A DNA stretch of 64,000 nucleotides from Antedon mediterranea (GCF_964355755.1 NC_092680.1:13991001-14055000), one strand, 5' to 3'. Positions 13,701 through 28,700 are shown, numbered from the stretch's first letter. Notes: generated by a model not told the origin, from the letters alone. Translations and numbers: made by a program.

Positions 13701-16700
13701 CTAAAGGTAGGTGCGCATATAGCAAAGCATGAGCCTTTCTGCTGTGTGGGGCTAAAGGTAGGTGTGCATATAGCAAAGCATGAGCCTTTCTGCTGTGTGG
13801 GGCTAAAGGTAGGTGTGCATATAGCAAAGCATGAGCCTTTCTGCTGTGTGGGGCTAAAGGTAGGTGTGCATATAGCAAAGCATGAGCCTTTCTGCTGTGT
13901 GGGGCTAAAGGTAGGTGTGCATATAGCAAAGCATGAGCCTTTCTGCTGTGTGGGGCTAAAGGTAGGTGTGCATATAGCAAAGCATGAGCCTTTCTGCTGT
14001 GTGGGGCTAAAGGTAGGTGTGCATATAGCAAAGCATGAGCCTTTCTGCTGTGTGGGGCTAAAGGTAGGTGTGCACATAGCAAAGCATAAGCCTTTCCCGT
14101 TGCCTCACTGAATTAAATTACTGTATTTATATATTATGCATAAAGTACATATTAACATAGTTTTTTTTTTTTCAATCATAGTTTCATTTTATTGTGTTTT
14201 CTCAATTTGGTCATCTTGATGTGGTGGTGATGATGAGGATAGTTCCAAAACTAGTGATCAAATGATGTGATAATAAGAAAAATTGATGATAATGGAAACA
14301 ACAATCCTGATGGAGATGACAGGATAATGATAATGATTATCATCATGAAGATAACAAAAGAATGGCATTGATGAAAATTATTATGGTTTTACATAATAAT
14401 CACAATGCCTGATGATAATGATATAATCAAGAAATATTAAAGGATTAGCAATGGAAAAAGAATTTGACAATTTTTTATACCTGACCGATGGTAATCTGCC
14501 GTGTTTGTCTTGAAAGTTAAGTAATGCAATGGTTGCCAAGTGATCCATGTTTGGATCTTTTAAGAAGTCTAACATCATGACACTCGGTTTGAGAACCTGC
14601 TGGGCCAACGATTCCTATTAAAAAATGATTCAATTCTTTGAACAACTTACGCATTTCAAAACTGACATTTATGTTGAAAGCATACTATAATTTGATCTAC
14701 GGTATTTGTCATATTAGACATATATGTAAAAACAGAATTTAATTTAACTGAGTAACTTTGATTGATTATAAGAGCTTACAGGTATTTTAACTTATTTTAT
14801 TAACAATTGTGAAATATAATTAAAGTTTTAAGTACAAATACTATTTCCGTTTCTATGACATTAATTTTTTTTTGGATCCTAGGAAATTTTGTGAAGGAAG
14901 GCAACAACTAATACACTAAAAAATACATCTTATTTCTCTTAAAAAGTAGTAATTGAGTATTTTTAAAAGTACAGTATTAATTGTTTTTTTTTTATTGAAG
15001 CAAACATTTAAGAGGATTGTATCAGGAATCAGGAAGAGAAAACAACTTTTAATCGAGTGAACCTTTGAGACTTTGTGTGACCTTTAACACAAAATCATGG
15101 AGTTATGCAATGAGCACTGGAATCGGAATATATACCATTAGATAGAACAAATCAATTGCTGGATGAATTGTACTTGACAGCACGAATCATTAAAATATAT
15201 GCTTTCTAAACTAAAGATTAAATAGAATGTGTAATCATCATCAAGTGAACCTCTTTACACTGTGCCAGAGTCAGGACTTAAATCAAAACTCTGGCATTTG
15301 AAAGTGATAAAATCGGTCCTTTAAAATCGGTTACAAAATATTTTCTAGTGGATCATGATGAGTTCACATGGGCTTACTTTTATTCTCCAGACACAATAAT
15401 ATATTTTAATTTATCATTTCTATTTCATAGTGTTATACATTTCTTTATTTATGAAAAAAAATATTATGAACAAAAATTGTAATGCTGGCTTTACCAGCCA
15501 GGACCGGGGTAACTGACTACTTGTCTCGAAAGACATACTAGGTTCACAAGCAATTATACTGGACCAACAGTTTGTAGCCCTTATCCAAGATGCCTTGTTC
15601 TACCACCAAAACCATAGAGCGATTGAGCCTCAAACCCTTGCCAATGTTATGGTTATGGATTACGGGTCCACTGCCTGAACCATTCGGCCACTCACTCACT
15701 CTTCCACTGTCTTATCTGTTCAGCCACTCACTCACATACATGAGTTTCACCAACTGGAGATGCTTAGCGCTTTAGGTATAGGTATTAGTTAATGCCTGCA
15801 CACACATTGATACTTACAAATTTCCTTTTAACTGGTATTTTGACTTGACAGGCTATTCCTCCATCTGTATGAGGTTGATATTCATTCCCGCTGGTATCAC
15901 ATATACTGTATGCATATGGGGTAATCACTGAAAATCAATATTTAATCAACAGTTGCATTACAACAATGTTTTGGGGGTGGGGATGAGTAGTGAAGCTTTA
16001 TGTAGGAAAACTTTACTGTACATATACATAGTAGGTAAAAATAAACATACAGACTCCTGACGCCAGTCTGAGATATTTGTGAAAATCTAAATATAGATAT
16101 ATAAGAAATACATTGCAATGTATTGATTTTTGCACTATTTTTTATCTATCTGTCTGCGTAATTATGATTATGCTTAGGTTTGCTGGTCTAGTCTTCCTAA
16201 TATTTTTTTTAACATTTCATTATTCTTTCTCACTGGGTAAGAGTTCAAACCAAATAGTAATGGTAAGATGGTCAGTTGGTTGTACATGAGAATGAAATAA
16301 ATTAAAGCTGTCTTCCCGGCATAGCCGCCAACAAGATCGGAAGCAGCAGATTAGTTTACAACAGAGAAGGTGTTTTATTATACAAATAATAAATGTTTAC
16401 GAGTTGGATGGTAAGAATATTTCATGATTTGACAAACTGACTACTCTATTTTTAACGAGAATAAAAATAAAATATTCTCAACGAATACAAACCATTCATT
16501 ATTTGTTTTGTAATACACCTACTTCTATTCAAAGAGGACTGCTCCAAATACGCGAAAAAATAATGCTATCAGTCAACAGCGTCACATGGTAACAATTTTC
16601 AGTTTACAGAAATCTGAACATGCATTAGGTATTTATGGTATGGTAGGTATGATATAAAAACAAATAATGAATATAATATTTCATTCATATTTGTATACCA

Positions 16701-19700
16701 ATCCATTATGTAAATCTCCACCACAATTCAAGGCTATAGGCTTAGCCAGAGCATGTATGCTATTTTAAACAACAACATGACACTGAGCTTGCATTGTCAA
16801 GATAGGAACATTACTTTGATCTTATGTCGGGACATAATACCAATTGTACTGTTTTGTAGCAACATATAAACTCTTTGTGATCTCCAGAGCTCAGAATCCT
16901 GTTGTTAGATTGCCATTGGTTTAATATCCTACCTTTTATCTGATGCATTTCTCCATTCAGTTTCTCCATACCATTCACTTCTTTAAAAGTGATGTAATCC
17001 TAATATCCTACCTTTTATCTGATGCATTTCTCCATTCAGTTTCTCCATACCATTCACTTCTTTAAAAGTGATGTAATCCTAATATCCTACCTTTTATCTG
17101 ATGCATTTCTCCATTCAGTTTCTCCATACCATTCACTTCTTTAAAAGTGATGTAATCCCCATCATCAAATTTATGCATACGGTTGTCAAGGCAAGTAACG
17201 ACACCAGGATTTTCCTGTAAAACAAAAAACACAATTTAAAAATTGGATGTTTAAAATCAATTTATTCTATTTTATTGTTTTTCTAATTTCACTTTATTTT
17301 TAAACAAAGATTTTACCTCATAAACTTATGCAATTTACTCATAGAGCAGAAGGGCCTGTTTTTTCTGCAAAAAATTAACCGCCAGGACCAATTGCATTTT
17401 GGGTAATTCTAATGATTTTTGTCAACAGCCACCCACTGATTTAACCGGTTATTTCGGAGCACAAATTGAGCAAAAACTTGTTATTTTTAATCTATTTTAA
17501 AATAAACGGTTAATTTTTTAGTTATGCAGAAGAAACAGACCATAAGATATAATAAACAAAATTCAATTGAATTTTATTCCAGTAAACAATTTTTTACTTG
17601 CCGAATATTTAAAAACAGATTCCCTGCAATTTATGACAGTTTGCATTATATACATCACTTTTAAAACATAAAACTTAAATTTACGTTTGGTTAATTATGA
17701 TAAAAAGAGAAAACCAATGTAACATTCTCTACTTTACCTAGCCGCTTATCAATGCCTTGGCTAATTTGTATGCTCTAAACCTAGCCTGGGTAACAACAAA
17801 ATCTTGTTAAACATACTATTGGCAGACTAGCAAAACATGTTTTAGGAGTCTAATCTAATTGCCACTTAGTTAATTCTAAAACTGCAATGTTAGCATTAAA
17901 TATTCATAGACAAAAGTTTAGCAATGTAGAGGAATTTTAAGTTAATGCAAAGACTAGGTGATAATTAATCTGTGTGCATTCTGCATTCTCCAGGACATCA
18001 CTGGGCTATTTTGCCCATTTATCTATTTATATATTAATATCAACATACCAATTCCTTAAAATATAACATTATACAAAATAGTATGATCCAATTCATATTT
18101 TAATACATTTACAGAACTAGAAAATCAAGGTCATTTATTGAAATAAGTAACAAGTAATAATACTGATATAGGCCGTCAGAATTCAACAACAGCATTGCTA
18201 TATTTTTAAAACTTGAATGAAATGTATATCTCTTTTGAAAATGGCTCAGACTCCTTAAGTCCAGAATATAATTGTCACTTTAAAATGTGTAAATATCATT
18301 TCATTTAAATGAGATCTTTCAATTTATACTTTTTTTTCAGTGGTTAGATGTTACCACAGAATAATATCTTTCCTATGTCCGCTTTTGTGCCCTTCATGTC
18401 TACTTGATATCCTTACTTTAAAGCACCTGCAAGTGCTTACAAAAAAAACCTCATAACCACAATAATGTGTTTACAAGGAACTGCAAATATTCTGACTGTA
18501 GGATTTATGTAGTTTTTTCATCATGAGGGTTTAGTTTTATGTACGATAACATAACAGGCTTGCCTTTTTGCTAGACCTATTATCATATAAACAATCATTC
18601 CACATGAATATGGTTAATAATTTACGCAAAGTATTGGATCCAATTTATTCTATTATTGGTGCCATTTGAAGAATTTTGTAAATTAAATGTTTAGCAAGTT
18701 GGAAATTTAACTACATACATGTATATAATTTAATCTTTAATACATGATCATAAAAATCTATAAATTAAGTAGGCCCTGCTAAATCACAAAATCTTAAAAG
18801 TTAATTCACTATAGGACCCTAAGGATCAATCATACCTCATTTGCCTAACTCAGAGTTTTTACTTTATCATGAGATCGTAAACTACCCAGAGCACAAACCT
18901 CTATGTTAGTTCCAATACTTTAAGTAATATAAATGAAGATGATAAACATTTATTTTTTCTTTGTAAAGAAGCAAACAAATATGCATTTTATAATTTTATA
19001 TAACATTGCAATTGGTTGGTGACATTTTCATGTTGATCATACTTTTTCTATTGGTGTTTTGTGTATAAAGAAGGCATACTTTAAATTATTTACACACACA
19101 GGTGAGCCAACACCGACATTTTGTATGGTGTAATCAATAATCTGATTATTGAATAAAGAGCTTTTTAAAAATTTAAAAATTGTTTCGTTTCAGTACAACT
19201 TTATTTGACAATGTCGGACACAAGCCAATTTGAAACTATAAAATTATTGAAATTGTTCATGCATAATAAATAGTTTTTTTTTACTTGGGAACTTCGGATG
19301 TTCCTTAAAATTAAATTACAATGAGATTGTCTTTAAATGGACAATAACAAACACTGCTACAAACTGCCCTACTTATCATAACTTGTTATTGAATCAAATT
19401 TGGCAATGAAACATATTTATTGTAAACATCACATTTAACATATTTTTCTTTTTCTAAGAATTGTATTTTGAGACAAAATATAACTACTGTATTGTTTTGA
19501 AGAATAAAAACATATGCTTTGAAAAACATATTTATTAATAATTTTAGAGTATCGGTACTTTTTAATAGATAATTAAGATAATTAATCAACTCTTTCATGC
19601 ACCCTTGTTTCCTTTGGCTTTGACTGGATAATGATACTGAATTTCTTTATTGTCCATAAAATATGAAAATACATTTGAATTTTTCTGATATTATGATTGC

Positions 19701-22700
19701 ACCTACTAATATTAAGTAATAAATTGTCATATTAAAAAAATGTTATTTGTTGGTATGCATGTCTTCAACACTAAGTGAATTTGACACAGTCAAGTCCTAC
19801 ACATTAACAGAAAGTGACATTACAATAGAGAACATGTAGGCTAAGCAAATGAACTTAATGTTATAACTTTAAAAGACAAACATTTGGCTAATTTATGACT
19901 TACAGTATCAACTCTTGGAGGCTGCACATTTTTATTTCTTTGCTTTAAAAAAGCCAATAGCCTTGAAAATGTGCTCACTAAAAACACACCTATATTGATG
20001 TTAATGTTAATGTTGTTCGACTTATAAAGCGCGTATACAATCAAAAGATTGTCCCAAAGCGCTGAGAGAAAAAACAGAAAGAAATTACAAAGGAAAAAAA
20101 TGGGTTTTTGTAATAAATTACCATTCCCTAACATATAGAGTAACATAGTATTTACATGAACATTCTAGAATAAGATGTTTTGATTTAATAAACCATGTAT
20201 AATTAATAAGAACAATCAAGAACATTCCAGAAGTGCTATTAATAGAAACTGTAATCATGTAATAATGAGAAGTATAAAGAATGATCTAGAAGGATAGGAG
20301 CATCTTGTATATAAAGGGTTGTAAACTATTGTAAGGTTGTTGGATTAGAGGTTGGATGTTATATTGTAAAGTCATTGTGAAGCTGTTGTTTAAAGTGCTT
20401 ACTGGATTGTTAAAAGTTGAAGTTGATTGAAATTAAAGCTTTGTTTTGAGTTATTTTACAACTTTGTGGATTTTGTGTGTATACTTTTATGTCACAAGGG
20501 AGTTCCTAAAGTATTTTCAACCGCTCGGAAACATACGTGAGAGGAGTTCGTGACATAATTTGGTGGCAGCGGTGTTCAGCCTAATTTGGTGGCAGCGGTT
20601 ATTTCGATCTACTGTTCGACTTAACTGTGTATTTATCTACGGTTGTGATATTTTGTGGTAGCAGTTTGATCTACTGTATTTTGCCATAGATTGGTGGCTG
20701 TTTTAGGATCAACTGTACTTTATTGATATTTTGTGAAAGCGGTACTTACGATACTGTGATATTTTACGGAAGCCGCGGTGCTACGTTTTGTTTAATCGTA
20801 AGTACACAAACATTGTTTTAAGAACAGTACATTATTTATTTGGAACAGTAGACTTGTGAACGTCTCGGTAACTACGATTAACTAGTAACAAGACCCTCAT
20901 CCAGATTTAAAATATGGCTGATAAACAATCAACAACAATATCCGGTAAAGTGTACAGCAGTACAGACTTTTTAGTGTTGTTAATGAAGCAACAAATACAA
21001 CAACAGAGTCTTCTGATGCAGCAGATGATGGATAACCAAGAACGTTTACATCGGGAAGATATTGAAAGGAAAGAAGGTTTATGTCGGGAAGATATGACGG
21101 TCTGTAAGGACGGAATTTTATTTAGGCATGTTTTTACTAAACACCGGACAGAACCCATAGAGAAATTAGTGGTTTTATATCATTGCAGTAATAGTGTTTT
21201 GAAATTTTCACATGATATTTCATTGAAAGAGTATTGTAAAGCCTCAAAGTATAAAACTAAATTTAAGGCCCCAATGATTCCTATGTCAGTAATTGTTAGT
21301 CAACCATTCCGACAAATTTACATGAATATTGTTGGTTCATTATTAGTAATTATTAATAATTATGTTCTATGTTATTATGGTGTAATTAAGTTTGATAGAC
21401 TAGGAGTGGGTTAAATTTTGACACGTCCGTGTATACTTGCCCCTCAAAACTCCAAGAAAGAGTTTTGAGCTCAGAAAGAGGGGGGAGTGTAATAAATTAC
21501 CATTCCCTAACATATAGAGTAACATAGTATTTACATGAACATTCTAGAATAAGATGTTTTGATTTAATAAACCATGTATAATTAATAAGAACAATCAAGA
21601 ACATTCCAGAAGTGCTATTAATAGAAACTGTAATCATGTAATAATGAGAAGTATAAAGAATGATCTAGAAGGATAGGAGCATCTTGTATATAAAGGGTTG
21701 TAAACTATTGTAAGGTTGTTGGATTAGAGGTTGGATTAGAGGTTGGATTAGAGGTTGGATGTTATATTGTAAAGTCATTGTGAAGCTGTTGTTTAAAGTG
21801 CTTACTGGATTGTTAAAAGTTGAAGTTGATTGAAATTAAAGCTTTGTTTTGAGTTATTTTACAACTTTGTGGATTTTGTGTGTATACTTTTATGTCACAA
21901 GGGAGTTCCTAAAGTATTTTCAACCGCTCGGAAACATACGTGAGAGGAGTTCGTGACAGTTTTTAAGAGTGTTTTGAAAACTATGATAGAGGATGTATTT
22001 TCAGGAAGATTGTTCCACAGTTTAGGAGCTGCAACTGCAAAGGCTCGATCACCATAGGTCTTAAGGCGGTTGGGTGGAACAAAAAGTGCAGATAGATTTA
22101 GTGGGTGACCTAACCGTGATGTTATGAGTGCATGGACAATTTTAATAAGCGAGGAGTTGGTTAAGGATTTGCCAATTGAACTTATGTTACTAGTAGGTGG
22201 TAGGTAACAGATAGAGAGATTGTCACATAGATCTGGACAAGGGACTTAGTTTAAATGTACATCCTCCTCAATACCCTGAATAAATGTTTCTAAAGCGGGA
22301 CAACGATATTAGGTGGATTCCAGGAACTTTTTGGTTTAAATTTGTTAACGTTGAGTGGTGTTGCTGTCTGAATCAGCAAAAAATTCACCTAATCTTTATC
22401 TTCTGGAGAAAGACTCCATATCCAAAAATAGTGGTTGTGCAGAATTTAAGTCCTCGGTTAAGAAGTTTTTTCTTTCCTTCGGATTTCAACAATTAATTTC
22501 AACAACCGAATCAGAGGTGTTGCATGATTCTTGTTATAAGTCTGAAAGAACCTTCTGCAGGGTTTCCTATAAGCCTTGAAATCATCCGAAAGGTAGAGTC
22601 ACTTGTGTTGAAATGACTAAGTCTGCAGGTAGACCAAATTTTTGATAATAACACAATTTAATGAGGGTGATCCATCCAGCAATCGCTGATCATTAGGGAC

Positions 22701-25700
22701 CCTCAGAGGTTCACAAGACAAACATATACACAAGATGCTCTACATAAACAAAGTCTTATTACAAGTCAACTCCCTACTGGAACATTTCCTTTGATTGCTT
22801 ACGACAATTATTGGCGATAATCCTGAAGTGAATTTCAACGTCAACCTCTTTGAGGATTTTGCGGACGGGTTGGGGTATCCGAATGTTTAGAACGATGTTA
22901 AAGAAAAGTACATACATGGTGACAATACCGTACACATTTCTTAAAAAGGCGATGTAGAATAATAAAGTTATCCAAAGTACCCTCCAGGATTACAGCAAAG
23001 TCAAATCAAAATTGATACAAAGAGCTGAAAAATTGACAATGCTGTGGGTGTGCAGTGACTGGATCTCAATGGAGAAAAAAGAGATAAAGTAAAACAGCCA
23101 GAAAAGTTAGCAGAGCTTTTGGGCAACACTAGCCCTTCAGTGCAAGTGAAGTACTTGGACAAAGTTAAATATGACAAACACTGCCTTAGTAGTAATAAAT
23201 AAAAAGAATCTAATCAATTGAAATAACATAAATACTGGCTTTACAACACTACTGACATTGAATGGGACGCGCCGGATGGCGACGAAACTGCAGCAATAAA
23301 GTTTATTGTATAGGCGGCGAACGAATACGCTAGCTGATTAACTGTAAAAAAAACCTATCCCCATCTCAGTCTATGCAGTCTTCGAATAAAAATGGATTGA
23401 ATTTCTGTTATGAGTCACTGCACTGTTTTTTGCTAGGCACTAAGTTATTACGCGTGAGGGAATTGACACTTGGAAGTAAGATTGGAATGTTTCATTCATC
23501 GCCAAGCAATACATTTGTAAAAACATATATTAAATCTATTAAAAATAAGGTTTTTTAAATAAAGTCTGTTTGTCTTCAACATTATGATGCTGTACTGGAG
23601 CTGTTGAACCGGTTTTCAGCTATTAAAAACAATTATCGTAGAAGGAGATAGGTAAATGCGAAGCATGCTTGTACTATTGTGTGCAGGTATTTTTAGCTTC
23701 TTAAGTTTTGTGGAAAATGGGAAATGCTTAAAATGTCCTGAAACGTGTAGAAAATTGATTAGAAATTGATTTTGAGCATTTTTAACTTTAACGAAAATAC
23801 CAAGATTAAAAATTTTGCTAATGATACAGGAAGATGACGCTTGACATGAAGCATCCGTGTGTCCAAGTTTCATTCGAATTTATAGTCAATTTAAGAATTT
23901 CAGAAAATCGCGCATAGTTACACTACCAAAGTTTGTTGCACAACTACATATATGTGCATCTGCTGGCCAAGTTACGACACAAAATAACTGCTATTGCCGT
24001 TATAGAGATCTGCTATGGACAAAAAATGAGCAGAAAAAATGAAATCTTTGCCAATAACAATAGGCTATAGATCGCTCTATAGAGAGCGATAGCCTAATTA
24101 TTGTTAATTAAGATTGCCTAGAATCTGCAGTAATTTTTTTAAATAAAGGTGTCCCCTCTTTTGGTGAGTATTTAAGAAAAATCTGTCTTTTCATTGTTAC
24201 AGAGAATGTCTGCTAGCAAAAATGAAATTATAAAGTACATTATGGTATCATCATTTAAATTATCCAGGCTTTATTACAAAATGAAGATGATCTGATACCA
24301 GTATCTTTTTTAAATATATCTTTAAATTTAAAAAATTAGAAAAGAAATTGAAGTTTCTTTCAAATGACATTATTACATTACCTTTGATATTGAGGCAACA
24401 AATGATTGTTTGGCCTCCTCACCATTCAAGTCAGCAACTTCAAATTCATCGCCAAAATCACAGAATGCATAGCTAAAAACACCGTATACATCTCCTGAAA
24501 TAAACTACAAGAACAAACAAAAATATCACTTTGCAACAAAAATATTATTCATACTTGATCAAAAATTATTTATTATATGTAGAAAAATAGGGTAAGTACT
24601 ACGAATAAACCCAAAATAACTACATAAATGTCTCTAAAGCTTTGTGTGATGTGCCGAATGGTTGTCATTATGAGCATCACATTTTTTGTCACATAAAGTT
24701 TAATAGTGTAGACAGAGCTTTGTCTCTGCTGTAACAAATAAATTGAAATTTAAACTTGTGTATATCGTATATATATATATAGATATTGCTATTATACTAT
24801 TACATAAAATCTAAATAAAATGCTATATATAACTTCTTTTCCCTAGCTGACACTTTATGTTATGTATGGTATGCAATATATTTTGACTTCATCACTACAC
24901 TTGACTGCTATGCCAACTACATTTTTTATGCAAACGAAATGAATAAAATAAAATATATTATCATATTTTGTTGTTGTACTTGGTTAAAAGTTCTTTATAG
25001 CGTGCAATACTTTCCATGAAATTCATTGTAATAGAAAAAAAGTATCGCAAAATTTCACGCATATTACTTGTGCAATGGGGAATCCGAGATCCGGGAAGTT
25101 CATGAATTATTATAGTAATTTGCAAAAACACATGATAGGAAACATCTCATAAATCGATTTAAATACTTTAATTGGCTTGGATCATTTGAGGTATTGTTGA
25201 ATCTCTGTTTATAATTGAATAAGAATTGGGCAAGTGAATAAAGATTGGTTGACTAAATGACAATAGGGACTTTTAGATTTTCATCTTGACTTCAACTGCT
25301 ACCCTATTATGTCATGTTTATGATATGCTCATGCGCTAGGCGCGTCCACTGGCAAATTTGAGCGCTTGTTCAGTGGCATGAGTACCAGTGGACGTATGAC
25401 GTCATAATAATGCAAAAGTTTACCCAAAACCATGGCCGATTTTCTTGCGCTGATTTCTGAGAATGTAGTAAAGATTTTCAGTCAAATTATATTTGCAAAC
25501 TGTGATTATTGATTTACATTGGTTATTTTAAATAAAGCTTTTAATAATACAGGTTATGGTCTGGGTCTTATCGCTAGGAAGCTAGCCTTTGTTCAGGAAA
25601 TTAAGGACCTCGGCTAGGCCTAAGCCTGTGTACTTCAACCGGCCCAGTGCGGTGGAATAGCACCACGGATGAGCGCTACTATTAAGGTTACAAGGTCAGA

Positions 25701-28700
25701 TCCCAAGGTAATTCACAGGAACGAAACTCAAAATTGTGAAATGAGGTTTTAGTTGTGGATAAATATTTAAATTTCTTATTTTACTGGTGAGTACAAGATG
25801 CTGGTTAGCGTTATTATATCTTCATGGGAAAATTAAGTTAATTAACCTTTAAACTATGGATGCAATATTACATTTTTATCTAAACATATGTTATGCTTCT
25901 TATCTTTTTTTTATTAGTTATTCAGTTTTTATTTGAACAAGTTGCAATATATCATTTTATGTTGCACATTCATTAATTAATATGCTTATTTCTGTTTCAC
26001 ATCTTTACATATTAATGTTTAAGAAACTAATTTGGCAGGATAGTGATAGTTGATTGGATCAATTCTACATCTAAGGACATTTTGATATTATCATACAGTA
26101 ATAATATAAGGTTTAATTCCATCATTTTACATGAAAAGTATTCCAAATTAATTCGGTCTGTGTTTATACCCCATACCACAGTGTGTTGCATTTAGCATAT
26201 TACCGTCATAGTACATGGCAACTCAAATGACCCTTGTAAAAAATTGTTATTAATTGATTAAATTATAAATTACTACCGCATTCTCATGTCTTGGGTCGCT
26301 ATCGATAGGTTCCCGAGTGGTGAACAGTCACTAAAATCCGGAATCTATCAAGAATGACCCACGACAAGCCGCTCTCGATAAGCTGTCATTAGGGTCGGCT
26401 CCTGAAAGCGACTGCAGATGACATTTTGTTTGTGATAGCCAATCAGATACTAGCTTTCTTTTGGGTCAAATAATTACATGGACGTATGTCAATAAATAAA
26501 GAGACTAGAGAAACTAAACAGCATTATAGACCCAAAAAAATTACTGCAGTTAATATTGAAAATCCCTGTAAAAGGACTCTACACCCAGTATGTACACATG
26601 CTTTGTGCCGGTGCAGTTATTGCCCTGTTTTCTTTCCCTGGCCATCGAGCCAGTTAGTTTGTGCGGATGAACATTTTGCGTATTTATATTATAATATTCT
26701 GTCTACAGTTTGAGGACTCTTTTCGACCCCATCTTGCTGAAAACCCAATCGGCTCTTGCACAACTAATCACTCATGATTGATTAGACATGTGAAGTTTTC
26801 TGGTTAAATCTGGTGGAATGTGAATGATTGGCTGGCTTGCATGCTGGATATTCTCTTGATTTCACACATGTGTTTGTACTATACATCTTGATTCTATATT
26901 TGGATGTAGTACTGTATTTGCTATTTTTCTTGTGCATTCAAGTGTACAATCTGGATTACAATCATTTAGGATGAGTTGCTTAAGATTGTATCCTTAACCT
27001 TGAACTTTGCATATAAGAAACTACTTGCAAAATTATTTTTATCTTAAAATCAATGCTTGCCTATACTGTAAATTGAAAATGTTTTCCTTTGTTAACATGG
27101 GTCTTACTAAACACCACATGCGGCATGTTCTTTAGGACCAAAATCCATGGCGGACAACCCATAAGTTGTATTTCACTATCTCAGCATTTGTTTGCAGAAA
27201 TAGCCAAAGTCTAAAATCTAACACACAGGGCTATGGTTTGGACTTTCAAATTTGGAATCAATTAAGGTTTTTAAAACCATATTTAATATATTTTTATGCA
27301 TTTTTTTAAAGGACCCATTTCTATAGACAAGAAAATACTATTCTTTCAAAATAAGGTGTCAAAACCGTGTTATCCCAGAGGACACAGAACTTCATAGCTA
27401 CATTGCATATGAATACCGTATAGTTCCTAATAAACGCCCCCGGGGCATTGCATTTTCTAAAAAGGAAAAGGGGGGGGGGGGGGGCGGCGTTTGTTAGGGG
27501 TGAAATGTAAAAATCATAGAGCCTAGGCCTACCCTAAACAAGTTGCTTCAGACGATCAATCAATGTTTTTTTTGGGTGTGCAACAAATAAGTTCACAGGG
27601 TACCTCTAAACCCCCTGCTATGCTACTGTGCCTGTGTTAATAGCTGTAATTTTTACTTTTACTTCACCTTTATGTTTCCAAAAAAAAAATTAAAAATCTT
27701 GGATTGCTCTTGTGGCAAATGGCCGACGATGCAGCATTCTTCGTTGTCCTTTACAACAGAAACAGCAAGTTTATCTTAGTTTATTGATATCCGCCCTCAA
27801 CTTGATGAAAAGTTCTAACAACTCGAAAGATCCTTGTATCAATTCCGTGTTGTGTGAATAAACATGCGATTGTCTGATCCTCGTTGTTTTCCTGGTTTTT
27901 AAAGACCAGCGATGTATGTTGCCTACACGCCCGAATTACCCTACACGCCCGGTGTAGGCCTCACATGTTTGTCACGCTGTTAGCGTACATTGTTATCACA
28001 GTCGCTGAAAAATGTGACTTTCCAGGCTGAAAACCAATTCTGAACGGGAGAATCCTCTGTTTATATAGATTGGGCACTTAGGTGTGTTAATTAGAAAATG
28101 AACAAAAAATGTTTATAGGGGCGGGGCGTTTATTAGGAACAATACGGTATTATCAATTTGAGACTAAAATATGTTACCCAAATGGTGTCTATACTCTACC
28201 TGTATAGGTGGATTCTGCTTTTGACAAACTCACTGACTTGAATTTGAGACTAAAACAAGTTACCCAAATAGTGTTTACTACCTGTATAGGTGGATTCTGC
28301 TTTTGACAAACTTATTGACTTGAATTTGAGATAAAACAAGTTACGCAAACGGTGTTTATAATCTACCTGTATTGGCGGGTTTTGCTTTCGACAAAACTCA
28401 TTGACTTGAATTTGAGTTGCCAAAGATGTCTCAGTTAGTATGACACATTGGTAGTTGCTTAAGAACGCCAAATTAGAGGTCGCACTGACATTTTCGGTTG
28501 ATACCTTTACATCAACATTTGGATTAAGTTCAGAGAGAGATGCTACACTAGCTTCTGCCCTGTTGAAAAAAAAAACAGTGTAATTTGGGTTTAGTGAAGA
28601 ACCATTGACTAAAAAAAATTATTTAAAAAAAAATGTTATACAGTACTGTATTTTAATAAATCTCTCAAATAATGGCAACTCTTCTGCTGAATATTAAAAT

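Larger units (their letters stand above)
20109..21958 (+). mobile_element. Internally deleted LTR retrotransposon (Gypsy-like), young insertion
   Basis: Two LTRs (20109-20555, 21488-21958), each starting TG and ending CA, flanked by the 5-bp duplication GTTTT (20104-20108, 21959-21963). The 24-bp length difference is exactly two extra copies of a 12-bp GGATTAGAGGTT unit in the right LTR; otherwise the LTRs read as identical. A primer-site-like TTTGGTGGCAGCGG follows the left LTR and occurs twice (20559, 20584). A purine tract GAAAGAGGGGGGAG precedes the right LTR. The internal part is only 932 bp, far below a complete element, so it cannot move by itself. Confidence 0.93.
19990..22240. repeat. 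Older dispersed repeat split by the LTR retrotransposon
   Basis: The left part (19990-20108) carries TTATAAAGCGCGTATACAAT and CCCAAAGCGCTGAGAG. The right part (21959-22240) carries GATTGTTCCACAGTTTAGGA and GGCTCGATCACCATAGGTC. The GTTTT target duplication joins the two halves. Class unknown. Confidence 0.5.

Noticed and set aside
13477-14111. Long repeat frames on both strands ([27 protein letters not shown])
   Set aside because: Produced by a 51-bp unit (17 codons) without stops; they lie within UBA6 intron 9.
16933-17012. Downstream exon-7 donors as in-frame alternative splice sites
   Set aside because: Using them adds 79 or 158 nt and gives a stop within 10 codons, so they cannot yield a normal protein.
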